Assembly: GCA_945906795.1 (NCBI GenBank)
Contig: CAMDRO010000002.1
Location: 48,295-112,294, forward strand
Reading direction: 5' to 3'
Length of the DNA: 64,000 bases
Source: Spirosoma fluviale
GTDB taxonomy: Bacteria > Bacteroidota > Bacteroidia > Cytophagales > Spirosomataceae
In this document: piece by piece, positions 1 through 8,836 of the stretch
How positions within the stretch are numbered: position 1 is the first letter of the stretch
How the letters are laid out: each line of letters opens with the position of its first letter
Position numbers and translations under genes: made by a program
Notes under the pieces: model-generated
What the model saw: the letters and a program-made list of their open reading frames with translations, nothing else
What the model was told of the DNA's origin: nothing
Database searches by the model: none

Positions 1-379
1 CAACGCCACTGGTTAATGCTGTTTTTTCAGCGGTAAACGAATTTCCGTCTCCACCTCCATACACAGCGATGCAGCTGACATTGGTAAAATAGCCTAGGCC
101 CTCCATGTTGTCGGCAATTTGAATGGCCAACTCACGTGTGGGAACAATGATTAACGCATTTATTTTATTTTCTTCATGCGGCTCAGTAATTATTTTATTG
201 ACAATGGGCAATAAAAATGCAGCCGTTTTTCCCGTACCTGTTTGAGCGGATGCAATAATATCTTTGCCGGCTAATATGGGTTGGATGACTTGAGATTGTA
301 CTGGAGTTGCGGTTTTGTACCCCATGGAGTCAATTCCCGCTAATAAACTGTCTGTTAGACCTAATTCTTTAAATGTCAA
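1..379 (-). CDS. DEAD-box RNA helicase, N-terminal part (runs off left edge)
   Basis: Reverse-strand translation begins LTFKELGLTDSLLAGIDSMGY, then shows a Q motif (TPVQSQVIQP) and a Walker A motif ASAQTGTGKT, followed by a motif Ia-like PTRELAIQ. This is the RecA-like domain 1 of a DEAD-box ATP-dependent RNA helicase, which unwinds RNA during ribosome assembly or mRNA decay. About 126 residues are visible; the DEAD box itself and domain 2 lie outside. I chose the TTG at 379-377 because family members start M-x-F-x-x-L; no ATG exists in frame between it and the upstream stop at 422-424. A second, complete DEAD-box helicase lies at 30508. The ORF track omits this fragment because it is open at the edge. 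Confidence 0.85.
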   Translation of the reverse strand, partial: MTFKELGLTDSLLAGIDSMGYKTATPVQSQVIQPILAGKDIIASAQTGTGKTAAFLLPIVNKIITEPHEENKINALIIVPTRELAIQIADNMEGLGYFTNVSCIAVYGGGDGNSFTAEKTALTSGV

Positions 380-400
380 AATCCTTGATTTGTTAATGTA

Positions 401-432
401 TTGTATAAATTTAGAGAAATTTTATAGCTTTG
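401..432 (+). promoter_or_regulatory. Bacteroidota-type promoter for the aldolase/glycosidase operon
   Basis: TTG at 401-403 and TAGCTTTG (TAnnTTTG -7 box) at 425-432 are separated by 21 bp, matching the Bacteroidota primary sigma factor consensus. The predicted start near 438 leaves a leader of about 37 nt before the ATG at 475. A small inverted repeat AGGCA-TCT-TGCCT (433-445) sits at the predicted start site and could be an operator; that part is a guess. Confidence 0.5.
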
Positions 433-474
433 AGGCATCTTGCCTTAAATATAAAATACTAAACCTAATAATTA

Positions 475-1308
475 ATGGTAGGAATAAACTTCCGAAATGC
501 CCTTCGAGCAGGTAAAAATGTGTACGGGACTCAGATCTCATCCACTTCGCCTAAAATGTTTGATTCAGTCATTAGTCTTGGGCTTGATTTTGTTTTTTTT
601 TGCAATGAACATGTTCCATACAATCCCGAGACCTTAAGTTGGATGTGTCGCGCCTTCAAAGCTGCAGGCGTAAATCCTTTAGTACGCATTTTAGAACCAA
701 GTCCCTTTTTAGCTACTCAAGCATTGGATGCTGGAGCCTCTGCTATTTTAGTTCCTTATGTAGAAGAAATTGAAGACGTCATTGCCTTGATTGGCGCCGT
801 CAAATATAGGCCTTTGAAAGGGAGAAAACTGATGCGCATTTTGCATGGTGAGGAAAAGCCAACAGAAGAATTAAAACAGTATTTAATCAAACATAATAGT
901 AATAATGCATTGATTTTAAATGTGGAAAGTCAAAAGGGCGTTGAATCCATGAATGAATTTGCGAACATTCAAACCTTAGATGGCCCGGGCGTTGACGGCC
1001 TAATCATTGGCCCCCATGATTTATCTACCTCGTATGAAATGCCTGAACAATATAGGTCAAAGGCGTTTTTGGACTTAAGTTGCGGCATCATTAAAAACGC
1101 AAGGTCAAAAGGCATCGCTGTGGGTGGGCATACTGGATACCAAGATAGCCTAGATTTACAATTGGCCTGGGCCAAAGCTGGCGCTACTATTTTGCTCCAT
1201 TGTTCAGATGCTTATTTGTCGGCCAACCAATTAAACAATGATTTAAACCAAATCAAAAAATGTGTAGGCGATCAGCAACACCTCAATGCAAGCACAGAAA
1301 GCATATAA
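475..1308 (+). CDS. HpcH/HpaI-family aldolase
   Basis: A 277-residue cytoplasmic class II pyruvate-type aldolase of the HpcH/HpaI family, whose members cleave 2-keto-3-deoxy (4-hydroxy-2-oxo) acids to pyruvate and an aldehyde using a divalent metal. Family landmarks: NEH near residue 43, LVRILEP (substrate Arg), LNVESQKGVESM containing the metal-binding Glu, and VDGLIIGPHDLS containing the metal-binding Asp. Length is normal for the family. First gene of a + strand run with two glycosidases and a phosphoesterase, which points to cleavage of a sugar-acid intermediate released from a glycan. The C-terminal half (GHTGYQDSLDLQLAWAKAG) is typical of members annotated as 2-keto-3-deoxy-L-rhamnonate or 4-hydroxy-2-oxoheptanedioate aldolase; the real substrate cannot be told. 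Confidence 0.85.
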   Translation: MVGINFRNALRAGKNVYGTQISSTSPKMFDSVISLGLDFVFFCNEHVPYNPETLSWMCRAFKAAGVNPLVRILEPSPFLATQALDAGASAILVPYVEEIEDVIALIGAVKYRPLKGRKLMRILHGEEKPTEELKQYLIKHNSNNALILNVESQKGVESMNEFANIQTLDGPGVDGLIIGPHDLSTSYEMPEQYRSKAFLDLSCGIIKNARSKGIAVGGHTGYQDSLDLQLAWAKAGATILLHCSDAYLSANQLNNDLNQIKKCVGDQQHLNASTESI

Positions 1309-1327
1309 TTAGATCTTGCACCAACTT

Positions 1328-3655
1328 ATGAAAAATATATATTTTCCTTTATTGTTTTTTTTCTTGGGCATGAGTTTAATGAGTGGAGGGCAAGTACTTG
1401 ATTTTTCTAAAGCTAAAATTCATGTATCAACTGCATTGAAATCGCCCCATCGAGAGACCTATATTCGAGTGCTTCAGGAGGAAATAAAGGCTCGGACTGA
1501 ATTGAATATACCTCTTCAGAATCAGTCGGATTTGTCGCCCATGATTGCATTGGTTCTTGCCACGGATCAAAATATAGACGGGGCGTCTGTACCCCAATTA
1601 GCAAAAAATGTGGCGGCATTTAAAAAGGATGGTTTTTGTATTTCGGTGGATGTCAACACAAAAAGGCCTATTCTATGGCTGATGGGTGGGGATGACCGAG
1701 GGGTATTATTTGCAATAGGGGAGTTTTTGCGTCAAGCGGATTTGTCCAAAAATAAAATCTGGGTAGATAAAAAAAATGAAATTACATCTGCCCCAACTTA
1801 TTCCATTCGCGGGCATCAATTGGGTTATCGAAATACAGCTAATTCATGGGATGCTTGGACTGAGAAACAATTTGAACAATACATTCGTGATTTAGCCTTA
1901 TTTGGTTCAAATGCCATTGAAAACATTCCCTTTCAGGATGGCCCTCCAGGACCTCACATGAAAATTCCGAGGGAAGAAATGAATCTTAAGTTAAGTCAAA
2001 TATGTTTGAATTATGGCTTGGATTATTGGGTTTGGACGCCTGCTGATATTGATTTGGCAGATGAAGCTAAGTTTAAGCAAGAGGTTCAATTTCATGCGAA
2101 TTTTTACAAAAAATGTCCCAAATTAGATGGAGTCTTTTTTCCTGGGGGTGATCCTGGAAGCAACCATCCCAAACATGTGATGCCTTTCCTGAAAGCCATT
2201 TCAGCGGAATTGAAAAAATACCATCCTGAGGCCGGCATGTGGATTTCTCTACAAGGTTTTAGCGATGAAGAAGTAAATTATTTTTATGAGTACCTCGAGA
2301 AAAATAAACCGGAATGGTTGGCCGGTGTCGTCTCTGGGCCCAGTAGCCCTGATATGGCCAATACCCGATATCGATTACCTAAGCAATATAAGCACCGACA
2401 TTATCCCGATTTAACGCATACAGTTCGCTGTCAATACCCCACGGAAAATTGGGATCAAGCTTTTGCTTTGACAGAAGGTCGGGAGGTTTCAAATCCTCAG
2501 CCCGCCTATTATGCTAAAATCCACAATCGCTTTGCCCCTTTAACCGATGGGTTTTTGTCTTATTCGGATGGCGTGCATGATGATGTCAATAAAGTCATTT
2601 GGAGCCAAATGTCTTGGGATCCGACCAAAGATGTACGTGATGTGATGGTAGAATATGCCCGATTGTTTTTTGGTCAGGCCATTTCAGAGCAGGTTGCTGA
2701 TGGAATATTAGCTTTGGAGCGAAATTGGGTAGGTCCTATTGAGGAAAATGGAGCGATTGAATCGACTTTCGCCTTTTGGAAAAATTTAGAATTTCAAAAT
2801 CCTGGACTTAAAACGAATTGGCGTTGGCAACAATTAATCATGCGCGCTTATTATGACACCTATGTAAAACGGCGCAAATTGTATGAGCAAAAATTAGAGC
2901 GCCAAGCGAATGAAGTATTGTCAAGAGCCCCTGAAATGGGTGCTCTTAAATCCATGGAAACGGCATTAAGGATAGTCAATGAAGCTGATAAATCACCAAT
3001 TAGTCCTGATTTACGTCAAAAGATTGTCGACTACTGTGAGGCTTTGTTTACCTCGATCGGCATGCAAACGAGTGTTCCTAAATATCAGGCCAGCGGTGCT
3101 GAACGGGGAGCTATTTTAGACTTTATCGATTACCCCTTGAATAACCGTTGGTGGTTAGCTGATGAATTTGAAAAAATCAAAAAAATACCTAGTGAAAAGG
3201 ATCAATTAGCACGTTTGGATGTTATTGTCCACTGGGAGAATCCGGGTCCTGGCAGTTTTTATGATAATATTTCTGATTTGTCTAAGGGTCCTCGGGTTAA
3301 AACGAGAACCGAAGATGCCACGGACGTGCTTTGGGCTGATAATGGGTTGAGTAGGCTCCGACTTTCATCTCAATTATATCAGAATTTTCCTAAATTGGAA
3401 TATGCAGATTTAGACCCCAATGCCATGTATACCATTCGGATTTCAGGGTATGGAGATGCATTATTGCGTGTAGACGGAGTTCGTATTGCTCCAACCTTGT
3501 ATAAAAAAGGAATGGAGGAATTTAAGGAATTTCAACTAAGCCCTCAGTATGTAAGTGATGGGAAAATTGATATAACTTTTGATGAGCCAGAAGAATCACA
3601 TTTAAATTGGCGTCAGCATTCCAAAGTTTTTGACATTTGGTTATTAAAAAAATAA
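1328..3655 (+). CDS. Secreted glycoside hydrolase, GH20/GH67-like TIM barrel
   Basis: 775 residues. The track's TTG start adds four residues; the ATG at 1328 directly opens a signal peptide (MKNIYFPLLFFFLGMSLMSG). Residues ~25-150 resemble the alpha/beta N-terminal domain placed before GH20/GH67 barrels (LWLMGGDDRGVLFAIGEFLR). The barrel follows from ~155 (SIRGHQLGYR, FGSNAIENIPF, DYWVWTPADID, GVFFPGGDPGSNHP), and a C-terminal beta-rich region (~650-775) looks like an accessory domain. Likely exported to the periplasm or surface to cut a glycan. The general-acid residue cannot be assigned from sequence alone; GDPG is the best conserved-looking active-site motif. It abuts the next gene (TAA then ATG with no gap), so the two are co-translated. 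Confidence 0.75.
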   Translation: MKNIYFPLLFFFLGMSLMSGGQVLDFSKAKIHVSTALKSPHRETYIRVLQEEIKARTELNIPLQNQSDLSPMIALVLATDQNIDGASVPQLAKNVAAFKKDGFCISVDVNTKRPILWLMGGDDRGVLFAIGEFLRQADLSKNKIWVDKKNEITSAPTYSIRGHQLGYRNTANSWDAWTEKQFEQYIRDLALFGSNAIENIPFQDGPPGPHMKIPREEMNLKLSQICLNYGLDYWVWTPADIDLADEAKFKQEVQFHANFYKKCPKLDGVFFPGGDPGSNHPKHVMPFLKAISAELKKYHPEAGMWISLQGFSDEEVNYFYEYLEKNKPEWLAGVVSGPSSPDMANTRYRLPKQYKHRHYPDLTHTVRCQYPTENWDQAFALTEGREVSNPQPAYYAKIHNRFAPLTDGFLSYSDGVHDDVNKVIWSQMSWDPTKDVRDVMVEYARLFFGQAISEQVADGILALERNWVGPIEENGAIESTFAFWKNLEFQNPGLKTNWRWQQLIMRAYYDTYVKRRKLYEQKLERQANEVLSRAPEMGALKSMETALRIVNEADKSPISPDLRQKIVDYCEALFTSIGMQTSVPKYQASGAERGAILDFIDYPLNNRWWLADEFEKIKKIPSEKDQLARLDVIVHWENPGPGSFYDNISDLSKGPRVKTRTEDATDVLWADNGLSRLRLSSQLYQNFPKLEYADLDPNAMYTIRISGYGDALLRVDGVRIAPTLYKKGMEEFKEFQLSPQYVSDGKIDITFDEPEESHLNWRQHSKVFDIWLLKK

Positions 3656-4987
3656 ATGCATTTTAAAATTCGTATTCTACTTTTTACGATACTTTTATTG
3701 CCTTGTACCCTTATTCAGGGGCAGCATAAAAATTTGTTGGATGCTCAGGATCTAAGGTTTTTGGAACAGATGGTCAAGGATGTGATGGAAGCATCTCGAA
3801 TTTATCCGGGTCAAAAAATTTCGAAGGACTTTGGGCCGAACCAAACAGAGGGCGTTTTGATCCGACCCGGTGGTCGAACTTCTTATCCGGCTTTTTGGAT
3901 ACGCGATTATGCCATGTCCATTGAAACGGGATTCGTGTCTGAAAAAGAACAAAAGCATATGTTGGACTTGACGGCAAGCACGCAATCAGACAGTCTATTA
4001 CGGACTAAATGGGGAACTAGTATTCCCAAAGGTTCCATTGCTGATCACATTCGGATCGATGACGGGAAGCCGATTTATTTTCCGGGAACCTACAGTTTTG
4101 AAAACCAAGGGGATAAAAAATGGGGGATGCAGCCGCCCTTTTGTGATCCATTTTTTTTCATACAAATGGCCTATTTTTATGTTCAATCGTTTTCCCAAAC
4201 AGCACAATTGTCGAAAGAAATTAAAGGTGTTAGATTGATCGACCGATTGGAATTAGCCTATCAAATGCCACCTTTTGATCCTGTTTCTAAGGTCATTGAG
4301 GTCAATGATGAAAATAGGGGAGTTGATTTTGGATTCCGTGATGCCATTTATATCACAGGAAAATTATGCTATGCCTCCCTTTTGAAATATCAAGCAGCTT
4401 TGCAAATGGCCTATTTGTATTCAAAAATGGGGAATAAACCGAAGGCCTTACGCCATCAACAAGAGGCGAAGCTATTGAAGGCATCGATTGCACAAACATT
4501 TATAGATACTCAAGGTATGCTTCGTGCTAGTACGGGAAGGAGTGCTCAAGCAGATGTTTGGGCTACTTCTCTAGCGATCTATTTAGGGGTTTTAACGGGC
4601 CAATCTCGGTTAAAAGCAGCTCAATATTTACGAGATGCTTATGTAAAAGGGGAGCTTGCTCAAAAAGGAAATATTCGGCATGTCATTAAATCGGATGATT
4701 TTAGTGCCACATCTGCTTGGGAAAAAAGTGTCGTTCCTATTAATACCTATCAAAATGGCGCCTATTGGGGTACGCCGGTAGCTTGGGTTTGTCAGGCCAT
4801 CGCATATGTGGATCCCCCATCAGCACAAAAATTAGCCAAAGAATATATGCAAGAATTACGAGAGGGAGACTTTAGGAAAGGGGAGAATTTTGGATCACCT
4901 TGGGAATGTTTTAATGAAAAATTAACACAAAATTCTGTTTATTTAACCTCTGTTGCTGTTCCATTCATTATATTTAAGAAAAATTAA
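3656..4987 (+). CDS. Secreted six-hairpin (alpha/alpha)6 glycosidase-like protein
   Basis: 443 residues with an N-terminal signal peptide (IRILLFTILLLPCTLIQG). The rest is alpha-helical with features of six-hairpin glycosidases: PAFWIRDYAMSIE near residue 80, NRGVDFGFRDAIY near 222, and NTYQNGAYWGTPVAWV near 362. RDY/FRD acid clusters and YWGTPVAW resemble GH15/GH63/GH125-type barrels, but I cannot place it in one CAZy family. Starts immediately after the preceding glycosidase stop codon, so it likely acts on the same polysaccharide in the periplasm. No truncation is visible. Confidence 0.65.
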   Translation: MHFKIRILLFTILLLPCTLIQGQHKNLLDAQDLRFLEQMVKDVMEASRIYPGQKISKDFGPNQTEGVLIRPGGRTSYPAFWIRDYAMSIETGFVSEKEQKHMLDLTASTQSDSLLRTKWGTSIPKGSIADHIRIDDGKPIYFPGTYSFENQGDKKWGMQPPFCDPFFFIQMAYFYVQSFSQTAQLSKEIKGVRLIDRLELAYQMPPFDPVSKVIEVNDENRGVDFGFRDAIYITGKLCYASLLKYQAALQMAYLYSKMGNKPKALRHQQEAKLLKASIAQTFIDTQGMLRASTGRSAQADVWATSLAIYLGVLTGQSRLKAAQYLRDAYVKGELAQKGNIRHVIKSDDFSATSAWEKSVVPINTYQNGAYWGTPVAWVCQAIAYVDPPSAQKLAKEYMQELREGDFRKGENFGSPWECFNEKLTQNSVYLTSVAVPFIIFKKN

Positions 4988-4989
4988 TT

Positions 4990-5829
4990 ATGAAAAATCA
5001 AGATCAACTCTCACGAAGACATTTTGTAAAAAATATCTCTTTTGCATCTGCTTTTTTTATGGGCGGAGGGTTTCAGTCTCTTTCTGCACAGGATGTAGAC
5101 GCATTAAAGGATCAGGTTAAAATGAGATTTGCGGTGGCCTCAGATGCACATTATGGACAGCCTAATACTCCTTATGAAGCTATGATGGATACAATCATTG
5201 AGAAAATTAATTTATTTCATGGTTCAAATCCTCTGGATTTTTGTGTCATGAATGGAGATATTGTGCATGATGAAAAGTCGTTTTTATCTCAAGCAAAACA
5301 GAAGATAGATGGATTAAAAGTTCCCTATTTTGTAACCCGAGGAAATCATGATAAATGTTCGTCGGACTATTGGGAGCAAGTGTGGAACATGCCTTTGAAT
5401 CATCAACAATTCGTAAAAAATTCATTGGTCTTGTTAGGCGACACCTCTAATGAGCAGGGAACTTATGTTTCTCCTGATTTGGCTTGGTTGGAAGCCCAAT
5501 TGGAAGCCAATAAAAAACGCAAAAATATATTTTTGTTTTTACATATTCCCCAAGCTAAGTGGACTAAGAACGGTATTGAAACACCTGCATTTTTTGAATT
5601 AATTAAAAAATATTCCAATATACGCGCCGTTTTTCACGGACATGAACATGATCAAGACGGGGTACAAATGGTCGGTAAATTGCCATTCTTATTTGACTCA
5701 CACATTGGAGGTAGTTGGGGAACTCCACACAAAGGTTTTCGGGTTGTCGAGCTTTTAAACAGCGGTACAGTGCTTACCTATTTAATGGATCCGACCGTTA
5801 AAAAGAATGAATTAACGTATTCAATTTAA
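4990..5829 (+). CDS. Exported calcineurin-like metallophosphoesterase
   Basis: 279 residues. The N-terminus has a Tat-like signal (SRRHFVKNISFASAFFMGGG). The five metallophosphoesterase motifs are present in order: DAHYG (D-x-H), NGDIVHDE (GD), TRGNHDK (GNHD), FLHIP (H) and FHGHEHD (GHxH), so a dinuclear metal centre should be intact. It probably removes phosphate from a sugar- or lipid-linked substrate in the periplasm; substrate unknown. Last gene of the 475-5829 operon, two bases after the glycosidase stop. Its TAA overlaps the stop of the convergent gene by 4 bp (5826-5829), so no terminator fits between them. Confidence 0.85.
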   Translation: MKNQDQLSRRHFVKNISFASAFFMGGGFQSLSAQDVDALKDQVKMRFAVASDAHYGQPNTPYEAMMDTIIEKINLFHGSNPLDFCVMNGDIVHDEKSFLSQAKQKIDGLKVPYFVTRGNHDKCSSDYWEQVWNMPLNHQQFVKNSLVLLGDTSNEQGTYVSPDLAWLEAQLEANKKRKNIFLFLHIPQAKWTKNGIETPAFFELIKKYSNIRAVFHGHEHDQDGVQMVGKLPFLFDSHIGGSWGTPHKGFRVVELLNSGTVLTYLMDPTVKKNELTYSI

Positions 5830-6935
5830 AATTTGATTACGTAATCGATATATGGAATTCCCATGGCAGAGGTGCTAACGCCCATGGGGGATAAAATACC
5901 AAAGTCGAAGGAACTTTTTTCCAACATAATTCTTACTCCGCCCGAAAGGACGCCATTGTAATTGCTTTTAACGCCATTAGCTTGCATAATGCCATTGGCT
6001 TTCATTCGATCATCATAGGTATATTCATTCACCGCGAAAATCCAGTTTTCGCTGACCAACATACACCTTCGGGAAATTCGTGTCATTCCTGAAAATGTAA
6101 ACATGGGTTTATTGGCAAAACTCCATGAAGTCCTACTGGTGTTGCTTACCGCGTCATAGGAGTCGCCTTTAGTGGCGCCCCAGCCAACATTCAAAGTCAC
6201 ATTGTTTTCGTTTGAGCCCAAGGTTAATGAACCATATCCTACGCCAACGCCCAAATTCAAATTACTAATGAGGGAACTTGCGATTAAAATTCCACCGCCC
6301 ACATGCACATTTTCACTTATTTTTTTGCCAAACTTTGGGGTGATGTAAAATAAGAAGGGTACGACGACTCCTCCACCGATGGAAAACTGATCACTAAGGC
6401 CAATTTGTATACTGTTTGATAAAAGGTATGCGTTCTGAAAATATTTCTCGCCTTTTTTAAGTGGTATGGCTGATGGGCCGAAGAAATAACGCGTTGGGTG
6501 TGGGTTAGGAAAAAGGTATTGCCCATTTTTGATTTGACTGTCCTCGATGATTTTTATTGATTTAATGGCTGATTTTGAGAGGGTAATCTGACCTAAATTT
6601 TTTGTTAATATACGTAAAGTCGATTCCGTTTTTGAAGCTAATTTCCCTAAAATGGTTTTTCCATCATTTAAAATTAGTTCTACATATAGTTCACCTTTTA
6701 ACTCAGAAACTTTTAGAATATTCGATTTTTGTAGGCTGATTTCTCCCAAAGTGAAATCTCGAAACAAAATGCTCGATTCATTTTCGCTGATTTTATTTCC
6801 AGTTAGAATAAACTGGTCTTTCAGAATGATGGAAAAATTGGCTAGGGTTGAGTCCTGTGTATTTTTGTTTACCGTGTTTTGTCCGTTTGCGAAAGTGCTA
6901 AGAGCAAGGCATACAATTAAATAAATCGATTTCAT
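5826..6935 (-). CDS. Secreted outer-membrane-like protein with two tandem SH3/Sm-like repeats
   Basis: 369 residues with a signal peptide (MKSIYLIVCLALSTFANGQ). Residues ~35-80 (LKDQFILTGNKISENESS...GEISLQKSNI) and ~85-130 (LNDGKTILGKLASKTEST...GQITLSKSAI) are two copies of one ~45-residue pattern: a charged turn, G-K, then G-x-I-x-L-x-K-S-x-I. That suggests a duplicated small beta-barrel domain. The C-terminal ~220 residues alternate hydrophobic and polar residues with many Gly/aromatic turns, ending YIDYVIKF, as in outer-membrane beta-barrels. I do not recognise a named family and give no function. Monocistronic, divergent from the alkane monooxygenase gene. Confidence 0.6.
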   Translation of the reverse strand: MKSIYLIVCLALSTFANGQNTVNKNTQDSTLANFSIILKDQFILTGNKISENESSILFRDFTLGEISLQKSNILKVSELKGELYVELILNDGKTILGKLASKTESTLRILTKNLGQITLSKSAIKSIKIIEDSQIKNGQYLFPNPHPTRYFFGPSAIPLKKGEKYFQNAYLLSNSIQIGLSDQFSIGGGVVVPFLFYITPKFGKKISENVHVGGGILIASSLISNLNLGVGVGYGSLTLGSNENNVTLNVGWGATKGDSYDAVSNTSRTSWSFANKPMFTFSGMTRISRRCMLVSENWIFAVNEYTYDDRMKANGIMQANGVKSNYNGVLSGGVRIMLEKSSFDFGILSPMGVSTSAMGIPYIDYVIKF

Positions 6936-6970
6936 GAGCTTATTTTTATGCTTAAAGGTACAATTTATTT

Positions 6971-6978
6971 TATATTTG
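6971..6978 (+). promoter_or_regulatory. Candidate -7 box upstream of the alkB-like gene
   Basis: TATATTTG matches TAnnTTTG and lies 11 bp before the ATG at 6990. No TTTG/TTG lies 19-21 bp upstream, and the implied leader would be only a few bases, so this is a weak call. Confidence 0.25.
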
Positions 6979-6989
6979 AGTAAATATAA

Positions 6990-8054
6990 ATGAACATGGA
7001 AAAATTAATCTTGAGGCCATTTCGATACTTGAGTCCTTTTTTTATTTTTGTATTGGCCATCATCAGTTTTAAATCACATGGACTAATTTGTTGGTTCGTG
7101 CCCATATACATTTTTTTTATCATTCCCATCTTAGAATTAATCATGAAACCCGTCCCTGAAAATGTCGGGGAAGAGGTTGAGAATCAAATCAGAAATGACA
7201 AATTTTATGATTGGATATTGTATGCGGTTGTGCTATTACAATATGGGAGTCTTTACGTTTTTCTTTCCAACATAGCAGAGCGTTCAGGATTTGATTTAAT
7301 GGGCCAAATAATTTCCATGGGAGTTTTATGTGGGACTTTTGGGATTAATGTAGGGCATGAATTAGGGCACAGGAAATCTGGTTTTGATCAGTTTTTGGCG
7401 AAAGTATTGTTGCTGACAAGTTTATATACCCACTTTTTTATCGAGCATAATAAGGGGCATCATGCACATGTGGCCACGGATCAGGATCCTAGTTCTGCCA
7501 TTTTAGGCCAATCGATTTATTCTTTTTGGCCACAGACCGTTTTTGGAACCTATGCCAAAGCTTGGAAAATAAACTTGGATGAATTAAAAAAGAAGGGATT
7601 AGGTTTTTTAAATCCTCAAAATGAGATGTTGTTTTTTACGCTTGCTCAGGTGATTTTAATGGTGTTGATCGGATATTTTTTTGGGCTTTATACCCTTTTG
7701 TATTTTCTGGTTTCTGCCATCATTGGCGCATTATTGCTGGAAACCGTTAATTATATTGAACATTATGGACTTTTGCGCAAGCGTAATCCAAACGGAAATT
7801 ACGAACGAGTTTTGCCCAAACATTCATGGAATAGCAATCATTTGTTAGGGCGATTGATGCTTTTTGAATTAAGCAGACATAGCGATCACCATTATTTAGC
7901 CTCTCGGAAATATCAAGTGCTACGGCATCATGATGATGCGCCACAAATGCCCACAGGATATCCTGGGATGATTGTTTTAGCTTTATTTCCGCCTATTTGG
8001 TTTCGAGTGATGAACCGCCAATTAAAAAAATATGAGTCCATTATTTCTGCTTAG
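6990..8054 (+). CDS. alkB: Alkane 1-monooxygenase (AlkB-type integral-membrane di-iron hydroxylase)
   Basis: 354 residues, multi-pass membrane protein. All histidine boxes of AlkB are visible: GHELGHR (HExxH) near residue 124, EHNKGHHAHV (HxxxHH) near 152, the AlkB signature NYIEHYGL near 252, and SRHSDHHY (HxxHH) near 293. Such enzymes hydroxylate the terminal carbon of medium-chain alkanes in the inner membrane with electrons from rubredoxin. It is shorter than Pseudomonas AlkB (~400 residues) but keeps all ligands. No rubredoxin or rubredoxin reductase gene is in the window, so electron supply must come from elsewhere. A related fatty-acyl or lipid hydroxylase is a possible alternative. 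Its 3' end overlaps the convergent DUF1080 gene by 14 bp. Confidence 0.85.
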   Translation: MNMEKLILRPFRYLSPFFIFVLAIISFKSHGLICWFVPIYIFFIIPILELIMKPVPENVGEEVENQIRNDKFYDWILYAVVLLQYGSLYVFLSNIAERSGFDLMGQIISMGVLCGTFGINVGHELGHRKSGFDQFLAKVLLLTSLYTHFFIEHNKGHHAHVATDQDPSSAILGQSIYSFWPQTVFGTYAKAWKINLDELKKKGLGFLNPQNEMLFFTLAQVILMVLIGYFFGLYTLLYFLVSAIIGALLLETVNYIEHYGLLRKRNPNGNYERVLPKHSWNSNHLLGRLMLFELSRHSDHHYLASRKYQVLRHHDDAPQMPTGYPGMIVLALFPPIWFRVMNRQLKKYESIISA

Positions 8055-8823
8055 ACATATCCAGCAATTCAATATTTTTAAAATCAATTTCTTGGCCTTC
8101 ACTTTGCAAGGCTATAAATCCACTTTTTAAAAGTTGGCCATCGATTTTAAATGCCGGATTAAAGCGATTAGCGACTCCTCCCCCCATTTGAGGATTTGTG
8201 TATTCCAATACGGTTTCACCATTAATCATATGAGTGACTAAAGAATCTCCTCTCACGATCAACTCCACGTGAATCCATTGGTCTCCATCATACGTTTTTG
8301 ACGTTGAATTGATACAATGTCTTGGGTCAATTCTGCCATTGTAAACCACGTCAGTACCCGGAGAACACATATTTCCTGTGGGCCTTGGTTTGCCATCGGC
8401 AAGCATACCTAGAAATTGCATTTCCACTGAAATCGGCCAGTCTTGCTCTTTGAGAATTGTTTTTGGGTCCTGGGAATGAAACATAATACCAGAATTTCTT
8501 TCTGTGTAGGAGGGCGCATCTTTACGCCAAATGCCCGTAAACCTGTAATCTAATTTTAAGGTATAATAGGAGTAAGGTGTGTTGAAAAATAAATGCCCGT
8601 AACGCTCATTGAACTTATCATATTGATCATATCGAACTTTGATGATCCCATCTTCGACTCTAAATGTATTGCCAAAATTTTCCCCCACTTCATGGTGATG
8701 GATTTTAACCGTCCAATTTTTTATATTTTTACCATTAAAAAGTTTAATCCATTTCTCTTTTTTGGGAGAAGAAACAGATTGAAATGAAATGAATAGTAAG
8801 CATAATAAGGTTACATTTTTCAT
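8041..8823 (-). CDS. Exported DUF1080 protein (3-keto-glycoside hydrolase-like)
   Basis: 260 residues with a signal peptide (NVTLLCLLFISFQSVSS). A single concanavalin-like DUF1080 domain fills the mature protein: WIKLFNGKNIKNWTVK at the start, ERNSGIMFHSQ in the middle, IDGQLLKSGFIALQSEG near the end. Some DUF1080 proteins hydrolyse 3-keto-glycosides made by Gfo/Idh/MocA oxidoreductases; such an oxidoreductase and a double DUF1080 protein sit at 34264-36981. It follows the DUF1566 gene by 13 bp on the same strand, so the two are probably co-transcribed. Catalytic residues are not assigned. Confidence 0.75.
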   Translation of the reverse strand: MKNVTLLCLLFISFQSVSSPKKEKWIKLFNGKNIKNWTVKIHHHEVGENFGNTFRVEDGIIKVRYDQYDKFNERYGHLFFNTPYSYYTLKLDYRFTGIWRKDAPSYTERNSGIMFHSQDPKTILKEQDWPISVEMQFLGMLADGKPRPTGNMCSPGTDVVYNGRIDPRHCINSTSKTYDGDQWIHVELIVRGDSLVTHMINGETVLEYTNPQMGGGVANRFNPAFKIDGQLLKSGFIALQSEGQEIDFKNIELLDMSKQK

Positions 8824-8836
8824 AAGTTGATTTGGT

